Assembly (NCBI RefSeq): GCF_000142905.1
Contig: NW_013657676.1
Location: 437,256 to 501,255, forward strand
Reading direction: 5' to 3'
Length of the DNA stretch: 64,000 nucleotides
Source of the DNA: Thecamonas trahens ATCC 50062
Taxonomy: Eukaryota; Apusozoa; Apusomonadida; Apusomonadidae
The notes under the pieces are model-generated. The model saw nothing but the letters and a program-made list of their open reading frames with translations. It did no database searches and was not told the DNA's origin. This document shows, one piece after another, positions 47,811-58,000 of the stretch. The stretch's first letter is position 1. Each line of letters opens with the position of its first letter. The position numbers were made by a program, and so were the translations under genes.

Positions 47811-48605
47811 ATGTCGTCTTCGTCACGGCCACCTTCCGGCACGCTCAACGAGCTCATGCTCCAGGCGGAAAGGGCTATCCTGTGGAGTGCCGTGGGCGAA
47901 GAGTGGCGAGAGATTCGGGCACCGTGGGTCGACGCCTGCTCCTCGGCGTCGTCGCCGCAGGCGCTCGCCGAGCTCCTTGTCGCACTCGGACGCTCCATGC
48001 GGCCGTCAGTCATGCACTCGCGCTGGCCCCGCATGTTGCCCAAGTGGGAGTCCAAGCTCGGCTTAGCCTCGTCGTACTCGGACGTCTCACGCATGCTCCT
48101 CGCTCTCGAGATGAACATCGACTGGAACCAGGCGACCAAGTCGAGCCGATTCCGCTCGGGCTCGTCACGCGACGAGTGGCGTTCCCGTGTCCGATCGGCC
48201 TCATCCTCGACAGGCGCATCAGGTTCCAAGCCCTTTTCGTTTGGCACATTGTCGGCCAAGCCTCCGCGAACCTTTGATGACTCCTCGCGCTTTCTCGCCC
48301 ATGGTGACATGAAGACCGGCTACCTCCCTCCCTCCGCCCCGGTCTCCAAGAAGAAGCTCCGCAAGCAATCCGCCGGTGAACGCAAGCCTCTGAGCTTTGG
48401 TCACCCAGCAAGTGGGGAGCAGGCTCTCGCCGTTCCACAGCTTTCTCGCTCCGGTGGTTCGTCATCAGCTGCCACCGACCGCACCTCGGCCTCGCGCTCG
48501 CCACTCCTGGCTCTGCGCCGCACCCAGTCGACGTTTTGCAACTCGGCTGCCCGTCGCACCTTTGTCCAGGCCCTTGTCCTCTCGTCGCTTGTCGATCCCA
48601 CATGA
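47811..48605 (+). CDS. Unknown protein with N-terminal helical (WHIM-like?) domain
   Basis: A 264-residue protein from ATG 47811. Residues ~10-75 are helical with a conserved-looking pattern (LNELMLQAERAILWSAVGEEW, then ALAELLVALGRSMRPSVMHSRW). It faintly recalls WHIM-type motifs of chromatin-remodeller partners, namely acidic-helix, WR..W, LA..L..LE/LG. The remainder is Ser-rich and basic with KKKLRKQS, suggesting a nuclear protein. This is a low-confidence resemblance and other helical folds are possible. Divergent from the F-box gene; convergent with the Cys-rich surface protein (154 bp between stops). Confidence 0.55.
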   Translation: MSSSSRPPSGTLNELMLQAERAILWSAVGEEWREIRAPWVDACSSASSPQALAELLVALGRSMRPSVMHSRWPRMLPKWESKLGLASSYSDVSRMLLALEMNIDWNQATKSSRFRSGSSRDEWRSRVRSASSSTGASGSKPFSFGTLSAKPPRTFDDSSRFLAHGDMKTGYLPPSAPVSKKKLRKQSAGERKPLSFGHPASGEQALAVPQLSRSGGSSSAATDRTSASRSPLLALRRTQSTFCNSAARRTFVQALVLSSLVDPT

Positions 48606-48759
48606 TGACGAGCTTCCCGCAAGCTGAAACACCGAAGACTCGGCAAGTCACATCCGTCCACTGGCTGTCGATGTTTCTCTCTCTCCCTCGAGCTGCGTTT
48701 ACTATGCTCGCGCAACTGTTGCAAGGATAAAAAGTATGTGGAAAATGATGACAGGAACC

Positions 48760-50521
48760 TTAAGCCTCAGCCTCGACGTACATCGGGTTCGACCGCTTGT
48801 TGAGCGGATCGTCGTAGAGCGGCGAGCCAGTGAGGGTCGAGTCGGCGTTGGCATCCTCGTCGAGCTTGCGCTGGAGGTACGCCTCGGACGACTTATACTT
48901 CTTGACGGCAAAGATGACACCAATGACCGCAATGATGAGGACAAGGACGCCGACCGCCGACGAGAGACCGATGATCGTGCTGAGGTCCCTCTTCTTGGCC
49001 TGCTGCGGCGGGAGGAAGTAGTAGTTGCACTCCTTCTGCACAGCCTTCTGCGTCGAGGCGTCGAGCGTCTCGTTGCAGATCTTGGCGTACGTCGACGACG
49101 GCGAGAACATAAGCTCACAGTCGTTAGGCTCGCGGCAGTGGACGCACTCGCCGTCAAGGCAGTACGCGCCATCGCACTGCTCCGGGCAGGTCTGCAGCGG
49201 CTCGGGGAGGATGGCGTTGGGAGACGGAGCGGCGCCGAGGACAATGGCAAACTGGCACAGGCGCAGGCCGTGGTTGGAGACGCACGTCGGCTGGAGAAGG
49301 CCATCGACCTCACCCACAATTGCCGCGCAATGCGAGTCGCGAATGCACTGCTGGCACGTGTTCGTGCCGAGATCGCAGTGGTACGACCGTGAGCAGTCGG
49401 CAGAGGTCTGGCACGTGCCCGGGCCGGTCATCGTCGAGCCGAACCACGAGACAGGGTGCGAACCACCACCGTTCGTGCCACCATCGGTGGCCGAGCCGGC
49501 AGCAATGTCGTACGTGAACTGCGGCGTCTGCACAGGCTGGAATACACGCTTGGGGTGGACGCCGTGCTCGCGCACGTAGTCCTCGTCCGGCAGATCAAGG
49601 AGGCCCTGGTTAGAGCACGGCGGCACGCCGCCAAACTCGTCAGCAACACCCTCCTTGTTGCACACGTTGATGTCACCCGACCGCTCGTAGTACGACGTCA
49701 CCGTCGTGAAGCAGATGAACGTCACCTCGCGCGAAGCGTTGAGGATCCAGTCCGCCGGGTTAAAGTCGTTGACCTTGCCGTAGAAGCCGGCAAGCATGTC
49801 GACCGCAGACGCGGCGTCGATGAGCAGCGTCCGGACGTAGTCCTTGACGTTGATCGACGGAGCAAGGTTGAACTTGTCGAGCGTCCGGAGCTTGACACCG
49901 TTCTCAATGTCCCACACGATGAACTCAACATGCTGGATGTCGGCGATCGTGGAAGTCAAACGGCTTTGACCACAGTCGCACCGGCGTTTGTTCTGATCCG
50001 GCACAGACGCCGAGATGGTGTCCTGCTGGTTCTTGACCGCAACGCCACACGCGCAGTCCTCGGGGTTATCGATCTTGAACATCTCCATGTCGACGTATAT
50101 CGCCGCAGGAAGCTTGTCGTTAGCAGCCCTCCTGAACAGACTTCGTCGCCTCAGTGGGCGGCACACGGCAGAGCACAATGCCACGCGTGGTGACAAATGT
50201 CTGCGGGTCAACCAGGTCGTCGATGTCGACCACGTTGCCGTCCTGCGGCGGAGGCTGTTTTAGCAGCGGCAGTGCCGCCGGTGGAGGAGGAGATGTCGGC
50301 GGAGGCCACGTCGGTGGGGGAGGAGACGGCGGCGGTGACGGAGGCGGCGACGGCGGCGGTGGCGGCGGCGGCGAGGGAGCAGGCGTCGGTGCCGGCGTCG
50401 GCGAAGGCGTGGGAGGCGGCGGGCGGCGGCGTCGGCGACGGCGACGAGAGCAAGCGTCAACAGGATCAAACACAATGGCCAGAACAACAAGGGCCACGAG
50501 GACCACCTTAATGACCTTCAT
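48760..50521 (-). CDS. Type I Cys-rich surface protein with Arg8/Pro-rich stalk, one-base frame break
   Basis: It starts at ATG 50521: a signal peptide (VIKVVLVALVVLAIVF), then CSRRRRRRRR and a ~60-residue Pro-rich stalk. An uncharacterised ectodomain follows. Near its end lie two Cys-dense modules (TCQTSADCSRSYHC.., TCPEQCDGAYCLDGECVHC). A transmembrane helix (~residues 516-542, TIIGLSSAVGVLVLIIAVIG) and a cytosolic tail ending NPMYVEAEA complete it. The two frames meet near 50120: removing one G from a GGG (CCC at 50127-50129) gives ATKSVQEAANDKLPAAIYV and 586 residues. The family is unknown; it is probably a lineage-specific receptor or surface coat protein. The promoter abuts the assembly gap. 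Confidence 0.7.
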
Positions 50522-50572
50522 CTGTTTGTTCACTGACTCGATTCCCCCATTGATAAGTGGATACCTCTCACA

Positions 50573-50672
50573 NNNNNNNNNNNNNNNNNNNNNNNNNNNN
50601 NNNNNNNNNNNNNNNNNNNNNNNNNNNNNNNNNNNNNNNNNNNNNNNNNNNNNNNNNNNNNNNNNNNNNNNN
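50573..50672. other. Assembly gap of 100 N
   Basis: A run of 100 ambiguous bases, probably a placeholder of unknown true size. It lies 52 bp upstream of the surface-protein ATG, so part of that promoter and of the neighbouring region is missing. Confidence 0.99.
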
Positions 50673-50775
50673 TCCCTCGCTCGATCATCCCTTCGAGCGT
50701 TTGTGGTCTTTGCCTTTCGCATCGTCCCATTTGGCCCCCCACCCCCCCTTCAAAAGCTCACGTGCGGCACGTGCC

Positions 50776-51126
50776 ATGGCGAGGTCGCGCCGAAAAACGA
50801 GACTTGCGAAAAAAAACGGCCCATCGAACATCGACACGCGCAAGGCAGCTCCCGAACCCCTTCACCCACTACAGGCAACAACACACAGCAAGAGCTGGTC
50901 ACCCCCGGCTCTCAGGCCTGCGTCCCGCCTTGGCCAGCCGCACCCACAATGGGACCAGCATGCCGCAAACAGTAGCCAGAAAATAAGCCACACTCTGCTG
51001 CAAAAGCTTGCAAAGCCGCCGCACCCGACGTCACAACGTACAATTGAAGAAAAGCGAATGCGTTTCCCTCAGATTCGTACCAATCCGTCACAGCCGCCTA
51101 GCCCCCGCACGCGTGCCGACTCGTAG
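50776..51126 (+). CDS. Small basic ORF of uncertain status
   Basis: An ATG at 50776 opens a 116-residue frame starting MARSRRKTRLAKKNGPSNID, whose basic N-terminus looks like a nuclear or nucleolar protein. The rest is Pro/Ser/Gln-rich and not clearly conserved, and an intron may follow the first ~25 codons. No family was recognised. It could be a genuine short gene or a chance frame in the spacer between the gap and the E2-like gene. Confidence 0.3.
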   Translation: MARSRRKTRLAKKNGPSNIDTRKAAPEPLHPLQATTHSKSWSPPALRPASRLGQPHPQWDQHAANSSQKISHTLLQKLAKPPHPTSQRTIEEKRMRFPQIRTNPSQPPSPRTRADS

Positions 51127-51203
51127 CGATCGAGCACGTGCCTGAACAGTTCAGGTCACCGCCGACACACCCTCCACACTCGCCACCGCCACGCAGACAC
51201 CCA

Positions 51204-52403
51204 TCACGCAAGTGATGCAGCCACCGTTCGCAACGCATCAAGCCGCGCAAGCAGCTCGGCAAAGTCAAAGACGCCTACGTTGAGCCGCAGCGGGTCCTCC
51301 AACAACAGCCCGTCCACATCCGGCGCCCAGAGCCTGCACAGCTCACACCACTCGTCCACATGGCTCATGAGACCGACACACCGGAGGCCAAAAATCTGCT
51401 CGGCAGCCAGCTCGTGAACGCCGCCTCCATTCAAGTGCTCCTCCATTGGCTCGCACACGCAGAATCGGAGAACTTGGTGCAAGGCGATCTGCGCCGCAAC
51501 TAGCTCGCCTTCACTGCTGCCGCCGCTGCTTCCGCCAAACACGCCCGCCTCGGCCCATGGCCGTGGCGAGAGTAGCGCCACCAGCGAGACCACAATCGAC
51601 TCGAGCGTCGACGACGGCGTCCAAACCGGTCCACGCCCCTCCCATCCTGGACAGTTGCCGAGGACAGGAAGTGCCAACGGCTGTGGCGGCCGCAGATGCG
51701 GATGCACCACTGCCCCGCTTCCGGCTCCAGTCACCAGCGTCACTCCGGGTGCACTCCACGGATAGTCGGCTGGAAAGATGACGTCAAACTCGAGCCAGAC
51801 GCCCGCAAACACCGCACCATCCCCGGCCCGCCCCTCACTCCCCGCAACCCACACCTTGACCACATCGTCAGCCTCCTTGCTCCGCTCTACTCGCACGTTC
51901 TTGTACTTGAGCTTGCGCACTCGCGTCACGTCCAGCTCGACTCGTCGCGATGCCTGCGCAGAAAGCCGCGGCCGCAGCCGGGCTTCGCTCGCCACCCGCT
52001 CGATGAGCGACTCGGCCACGGCAGCGTCCAGTTGCACCGCAGACGACGATGATGACGACGAGTCAGCTCTGCTGGCCCCCTCGCCCTTACCTTCACTACG
52101 CGACACTGCCGCAAGCGCCTCCAGCAACGACTCGCGGCCCATTAGCGAGACCGCCGTGGGCGACGGCGGCGGCGGCGTCGAGGTCAGTAGGCCCCGGTTC
52201 GAGCTCATCGCCACACCTCCGACATCCGTCTGGAGTGCCATCCCTCCGCCGCCCGCACCCACAAGCTCTCCATTCAGCTCTCGGTGGAGCTGCAGTGCGA
52301 CCTCGCGGTCTCCCCCAGCTCTCCCGACAGCCATCGTCTCCCTGCTTCCTCCTGCACAGCTGCTCGGCCCGGCGCCGCTCAGGCCACCTGGGTCCTTGTC
52401 CAT
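51204..52403 (-). CDS. E2-like (UBC-fold) protein lacking the catalytic cysteine
   Basis: A 399-residue protein from ATG 52403. A Gly/Ser-rich N-terminus precedes a UBC fold at ~168-285. Motifs are FDVIFPADYPWSAPGVTL (E2 FP.DYPF.PP), VVHPHL (HPN position), and a W.P..TLESIVVSLVALLSPRPWA (E2 WSP..T...LL..P) ending. Where active E2s have the Cys of GxICLDIL, this protein reads QPLALPVL, with Ala at the cysteine position, so it should be a UEV-type non-catalytic variant. A nearby Cys (GNC) is out of register. The C-terminal ~100 residues contain CVCEPMEEHLNG and several Cys, with no recognised domain. It may bind ubiquitin or regulate a true E2. Confidence 0.65.
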   Translation of the reverse strand: MDKDPGGLSGAGPSSCAGGSRETMAVGRAGGDREVALQLHRELNGELVGAGGGGMALQTDVGGVAMSSNRGLLTSTPPPPSPTAVSLMGRESLLEALAAVSRSEGKGEGASRADSSSSSSSAVQLDAAVAESLIERVASEARLRPRLSAQASRRVELDVTRVRKLKYKNVRVERSKEADDVVKVWVAGSEGRAGDGAVFAGVWLEFDVIFPADYPWSAPGVTLVTGAGSGAVVHPHLRPPQPLALPVLGNCPGWEGRGPVWTPSSTLESIVVSLVALLSPRPWAEAGVFGGSSGGSSEGELVAAQIALHQVLRFCVCEPMEEHLNGGGVHELAAEQIFGLRCVGLMSHVDEWCELCRLWAPDVDGLLLEDPLRLNVGVFDFAELLARLDALRTVAASLA

Positions 52404-52796
52404 GCCACACCTGCTTACTCGCCGGCTGCTTCCGTCTGCACACTCTCTCACACACGACACGCAAACGCAAACACGTCACGTTGCAAGTCGGCTGTGCGCA
52501 AGTACTGCTCCCACGTCTTCGAAACTTGGAGAGAGCATGCGACCGTGAGCCGTCCGGCGGCCACCCGGGCAAAAAGGCCGAACCTCCGCACACCCACCGA
52601 CCACGCGCTCGCTCACCGTGACCACTACCTCTCCCTGCCCCGCCTGGCCGTTACCGCCTCGCGCCCGAAACCCCACGGGCCACTCTACAGTGGCACGTAC
52701 TTCAACGCTCCGCACAACGACCTGCCGCTACCTCACCGCCGCTGCCATCCCGTTTGTCCACCCTAGCCCCAACCCCCTCTACTGCCCGTGCTCAAC
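52404..52796. promoter_or_regulatory. Divergent intergenic region (393 bp)
   Basis: Spacer between the E2-like gene (-) and BAR-SH3 gene (+). No gene and no strong motif were seen. Confidence 0.35.
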
Positions 52797-54295
52797 ATGC
52801 TGCGTGGTCTCAACAAGAAGATCAGCAGATCCAAGCAGAAGCTGATGCAGAAGATCGGCAAGGCCGACTCGACGACTGATGACGAATACGATGTGCTTGC
52901 TGCAGACTTTGAGGCCCTCGATGAGGCCGTGGCGTCGATGGCCGCCGCCACCTCCAGGTACGTCTCCGCGCTCCGAAGCCTCACAGCCGCGCGAGAAGAC
53001 ATTGCCGACGCGCTGGGCTTTATGTTCAAGACCTCGCGTGAGAAGGACGGCGATCTTGGGACCGCCGCACGAGCGTTTGTCTCGGGCCAAAACAAACTAG
53101 GAGGCATGACCTCGGTCGCTGTCGCCCAGATCGAGGCCTACTGCTTCTCGGCCCTCAACGACTACACTGCCGCCTTTGCCCCGCTCCGCACCGAGATGAA
53201 GAACCGCGAAAAGTACCTGCTCGACTATGATCGCTTCCGCCGCCAGCTCGACTCGCTCATCGAGAAGGGCGCCAAAGAAGGCAAGATCATCAAAGTCCGC
53301 GAGTCCATGGGCAAGGCCCAGACCCGCTACGACGCCCAGAACCGTCGCGTCTCCCGCGACCTCATCCGCTTCTTTGATGCCCGCGTCACCATTCTCGAGC
53401 CAGTCTTCCAAGCTTTTGCCAAGGCCGAGGAGGAGTACATCACCGCCTTTCAGATCGAGGCCATGCGGACTCGCTCCCTGCTCCCTGGCTTGGCCAGCAA
53501 CCGAAGCGTCGGCCTCCACCCCACACAGGGAAGCGATCCAGACATCCGCCCACGCGCTGCCTCGATCCCAGTCCATCTTGATTCGTCGCTCCACAATATG
53601 GGCGAGCTATCGCTCTCAGGCGACCCGTCGCTCACGCTCCCGTCATCGTCTAGTCTGTTGCAACTGCCGCACAGCGCGCCGACGTCGCCGACCGCCTCCA
53701 TTCCCCCGCTGGTAGCTCCTCCTCCTTCCACCGTGCCTCCCACGCCTGACTCGGACTCGAACCCGCTTCCACCGCCCATCTCTACCGCTGGCCTCTTGCC
53801 TGCAGACATGCAAGCCCGCCGTGACAAGGCCCGTGATCGCATCGCCAAGCTCACACTCAGCCGCGCCGAATACGTCATCAACCTCGAAATCTTCGAGCCC
53901 GACACCGACGAGTACGAAGAGTCCCAGTTTCACATCGAGCGCATTGACGTCGAGCTTGCCAACGCCCGTCGTGAAGAGTCTGCCATGGAAGACGGCATCC
54001 GCGCCCACCTCGCAGCCAACATCGCCCCACTGTCCAACCCGAGCGGGCTCCCGATCCGAACCCGCTTCCCACTGCAGACCTTCTCAACCAGACCCGCGTT
54101 GTTCTCATCGCCATTCACGACTACTCTGCACTTGCCGACGATCAAGTCTCATTCGTCACAGGCGATTCAATGATTGTTGCCGCACTGCTCTCGCCGCAAT
54201 GGTACCAGGGCATGGTCCAGCGGACCGGCGACTTTGGCAAGATCCCCGCCCACCTCGTCACCATCTCCTCCAACCCGTCGACCTCCTCGTCCTAG
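52797..54295 (+). CDS. BAR-SH3 protein (amphiphysin/Rvs167 type), one-base frame break
   Basis: A membrane-curvature protein for endocytosis. It starts at ATG 52797 (MLRGLNKKISRSKQKLMQKI, N-terminal amphipathic/basic helix). The BAR domain runs to ~235, with DFEALDEAVASMAAATSRYV, KNREKYLLDYDRFRRQLDSL and DLIRFFDARVTILEPVFQAF. A Ser/Pro-rich linker and a second helical segment follow. One frame ends at 54173, but a GGG at 54045-54047 marks a break. With one more G the frame reads NPSGAPDPNPLPTADLLNQ and continues into a complete SH3 domain (VVLIAIHDYSALADDQVSFV, then QWYQGMVQRTGDFGKIPAHLV), ending TSSS-stop at 54295. Restored length is 499 residues. ALYDY-like HDYSAL and the FGKIPAHL end are diagnostic of SH3. 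Confidence 0.9.
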
Positions 54296-54480
54296 CCAAG
54301 CCACGTCCGCGTTTACAACTGCGCCGCGACTCCTCCGCGCACACCACCCGCTACCCGCTCCACTCAATCCCGTACCGCAAGCCCTAGTCGTCATCTGCCC
54401 CCACCGCCCTTTTCGCCGTCGCAAACTCGCGGCTCCAAGGCCTCGCCGCTGCAGCCGTCCTTGTTGCCTCATTTGTTGCC

Positions 54481-54998
54481 TCACTTCTTGGTAGCCAGAT
54501 AAATGACTACGCTCAGAATCACAATCGCCACAATCAACGTCATGATGCCGCCACTGTCACCCGCCGTCGTATCCCCACATCGCCCTCAATAGTGAGCTGA
54601 GTGCCGCTTGCCACAAACACAACCATGGAACCCGGCCTGCGCGCCACCAGCGAACCGTTCCCACCGCCTCCCCCCCCCCCCACACACACACAGACACACA
54701 CATACGCAGCTTTTGCCTTGCGGGTGAGGACAATGACCCGCTTGGTCTCATTCTGCACCTTGCGCGACGACTTCTCGGTGTGCTTCTCCAGGTCGTCAAG
54801 CATGTCAATCTGGGCGTCGATCTCGTCGCCGAGCCGGGTGCCCAGCACCTTGCTGTTCTGCACAGAGACAAGCAGCGAGTCGAGGCCCTTGTCCTGCTCC
54901 TCCATAGTGGCCTTTTGAATCGCAAGCAAATCCTGGTTGCTCTCCTGCGGCTCGCCCCACTGCTGGTACGCCGTGTCCGACCCATCTCGACCAGCCAT
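54481..54998 (-). CDS. Short Qc-SNARE (syntaxin-8-like)
   Basis: Two exons on the minus strand: 54998-54706 and 54553-54481. The intron is 54554-54705 (GTATGT..CAG, sense-strand G12). It gives 121 residues. The SNARE motif has ATMEEQDKGLDSLLVSVQNS and GTRLGDEIDAQIDMLDDLE. The zero-layer Gln is in DAQ, aligning with the DEQ of syntaxin 8. It is followed by KVQNETKRV and a C-terminal anchor (MTLIVAIVILSVVIYLA) spliced in phase. It lacks the N-terminal Habc bundle of normal syntaxin 8 (about 230 residues). Only 67 bp separate it from the same-strand gene upstream, leaving no room for missing exons. Qc-SNAREs act in endosomal and vacuolar fusion. Confidence 0.85.
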
Positions 54999-55065
54999 GT
55001 CGAACGAGCTCGGCTGCGACAAGTGTGCTACCGGCCAAGGCCAAAGACGTCGATTTCAATCCCAC

Positions 55066-58000
55066 TCATCCTCCTCCTCCGCTCCGACGATGCAGTGCCA
55101 GCCGCAGGTCTGACCCACTCAAACGCTGCTTCTCCAACCCAAAAAGAACAGCCGTCGGCTCGATGGCCAGAACCTCCGTGTACGACTTGCCGGCGACTCG
55201 CAGCTCGTCGCCGTACGTCGCCTTGAGCACCTTGGCCGCAGCGATGACAGCGCGTGCGCTCGCGTCCAAAGCCTTCTTCAACTTGCCACGCGACTTTTCC
55301 TCTACAAGCCGATCCGTCGACGAGCCGCGCATGAGCCGGCGAGGATCCGATGCCTGGCTCTCAAACGCCGCAAACTCCTCCATCACAGCCTGCCGCTCCT
55401 CCACCCGCGCCGCAGCAGCCTCCCACGCCTGCAGCGCGTCCTGCAGCCATTTGCCGGTCTCGGGTTGTGAATACTTGACCGCCATCGCAAGCTTGTCCTC
55501 AGTTGAGAACGCCAGCCGCCGCCAGAGGCTATCCAGCCGTGCCAGATTAGCCGCCTGCACCTCGGCCTCGTCAGCCGTTGCGACATCGAACAGCGGCCGC
55601 TGTGCACAGCCGTCGGCCTCGTCACCATCTCTTGCCGCCTCGCCATTCGTGCTCGAGCCGCCACTGTCTTCGCGCACCAGTGGACGACCCACAACAGCTG
55701 AGCTCTTGCGAGCTGGCGCTCGCTCATGACTGGCACGACGTGGCATCGACGGCGGACGCGCCACGTGCGTGCCTGCCCGAGACCGAGTCGGACGCATGCG
55801 CTTCTCGCCCTTGCCGTCTCCAGCTGGCACCAACGTCGCTGCCCGATTGCGCTGTCGCAACGCGGGCGTCTGGTCGTCGGGCTCGGCCGCCGGCGACTCG
55901 GACGGGGTAGAGAGTGCAGCAAGCCGTGCCACAGCCTTGCCCACCTCGCCCGACGCCGCCTCGAGATTGACGCGGACCGCCAGAGGGACACCTGGCACAG
56001 AGCCGGCTGTGGCTGGCACCCGCAAGCTTCGCGCCGCGTCGCTGTCGCGCTTCTGGTCACTGCTTCGGCTCCTTGTTCCTCCGGCATCGTCATACACCGC
56101 CGCCGCAAGCCGCAGAGACGGCGACTTTGCCGCCCGAGCCTCCAGAAACTGCGTAAAGTCTTCCCGGGTAAACGGCAGTGCCCGAGGCACCCGCCGTCGC
56201 TTGCCTCGGCGTGGCGACGACGGTGGTGCCGGCGATGGTGATCCCGGTGTCGTGCCTCGCGAGTGTGGGCGGATTCGGTCGCTGGTCCGAACTGGCGACG
56301 CACGGACTGGTGATGCTCGGACCGACGATCGCCGGCCGCGCCACTTGGCGGCCAGCTTTTCCAGCGCTCTTGATCGAAGCTTGGGTGCGACAGGCTCGGC
56401 CGTGGCGTCGGCGTCGTGCCGCAAGTGTGACGTCGCCTCGGACGCCACCAGCTCGTCGCAGAGTTTCTGGACTTCAAGGTCGATGTGGGCCTCGACGTTA
56501 AAAACATCAGCCTGTGCGGCTTGCAGCCGCTTGTGGTGCTCATCACCCACAAGAGACTGAAACGTGATTGGCGGCCGCGGCGCAAGCGCCGTCATGTGAG
56601 CCGCCACCCGCGGCGCCACCCGCGGGCCAGCCGCACGCAACGCCAGCGACTCGTCAATCGCCACATCCAGCACCTTGGGAAAGGCGGCCTTGTTGGCCGG
56701 AACTGGCTTGGCCGGGCTGCCCCTCGACCCGTCCACGCGCCCCCGTGCCGGCTTGCCCCCGTTTGGCAGTGGCTTGTTCGGTGGCCGTGGCTTGACTTCG
56801 AGTCCGGCCAGCTCAACCAGCTCAAGATCTGACGGCACGTCCAGCGACGGCTTGGTCACCTCGGGCCCAGACATGTACGGGAGGTGCGAGGTGGTGAGTA
56901 CAACCGGCCGACCCGGACGCTCTCTCGCCATGGCTCGCGTCTCATCAATGATCCGCCGCACGCCCGAGAGATCGATCGGTGCCACCCACCGATCCTTGCC
57001 CAGCTTGGGCGCTGCCGCCGCCGACTCACTCGCCCGCGCAGCCACAGCCGCCGCTGCATGCGCAGACTGCACCCGCAGGTAGTCCTCCATCTTGTCACGA
57101 AACGATGCGGCTTTGAGCTCGGCCCGGAGCGCCGCTCCGGCCTCGGCCACAATAGCGGCGCTTGCATTGAGCACTGTTTCGGAGATCTGCCGATGCATCG
57201 AGGCATGTGAGGTGTTGAGCGAGCCGCCTGATCGCGAGCCCGAGACCGCTGCTCCGCTTGGGCCACTCGGCGCAAGCATCGACGATAACGCCAACGACGA
57301 CGACGACGACGACGACGACAATAAGCTTGTCTCTGGCGACGTCTGTCCAGACCGCGACGAGCCCGGCGACGAATTTGATGACGAGATCGACTCCAGGTCG
57401 CCCATCGACTCGACCATGACCGAGAGCATGGCCGACGATAATGCAGACATGTGCCGCAGCGAGTGAGCCTGAACAAGATGCTTGTTCTCGGCTTTGCCGC
57501 CAGCAACAGCCGCCAGACTCTTGGTCTTGACAATGGACGACGTGTCGTCGTCGTTGTTCAGCCGACGTGCTGGATGAGCCACAAGCTTGCGAGAGGCAGC
57601 AACCTGGGCCTCGAGCGAGCGCTGCTCAAAGACGGTCAGGTGGTCACGCATCTCGCGACTCTTTTCTTGGCTCATCATTTCCTTGACCATGGCATCCCGA
57701 ATGTCCGAAACCTTGATCTGCTCGCGCAGCTCTTTCCGGTACTCTTGCTCGATGCGATCGCTGTTGACCTGCTCTGGAAAGATGCCGCGCCTGTTGAGCG
57801 CCTCGCGTTTGCGATCATACTTGGACCGGAGCTTCTCCTTGACCACTTTGATGCGAGCGTTGACAAGATCCTCGAACCGCTTGTTCTGCTCGGGCGTGAA
57901 GGCCGGATGGCTCATGTCGACGCGCTGGCTCTCCTCGGCGTGGAGCGCCTTGAGCAACACATCAGTGACAAACTCGCGCATGACCAACTTTTTGTCAGTC

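Noticed and set aside
50557-50775. Frame running through the 100-N gap
   Set aside because: Unknown bases cannot support a coding call; I keep only the part after ATG 50776, with low confidence.
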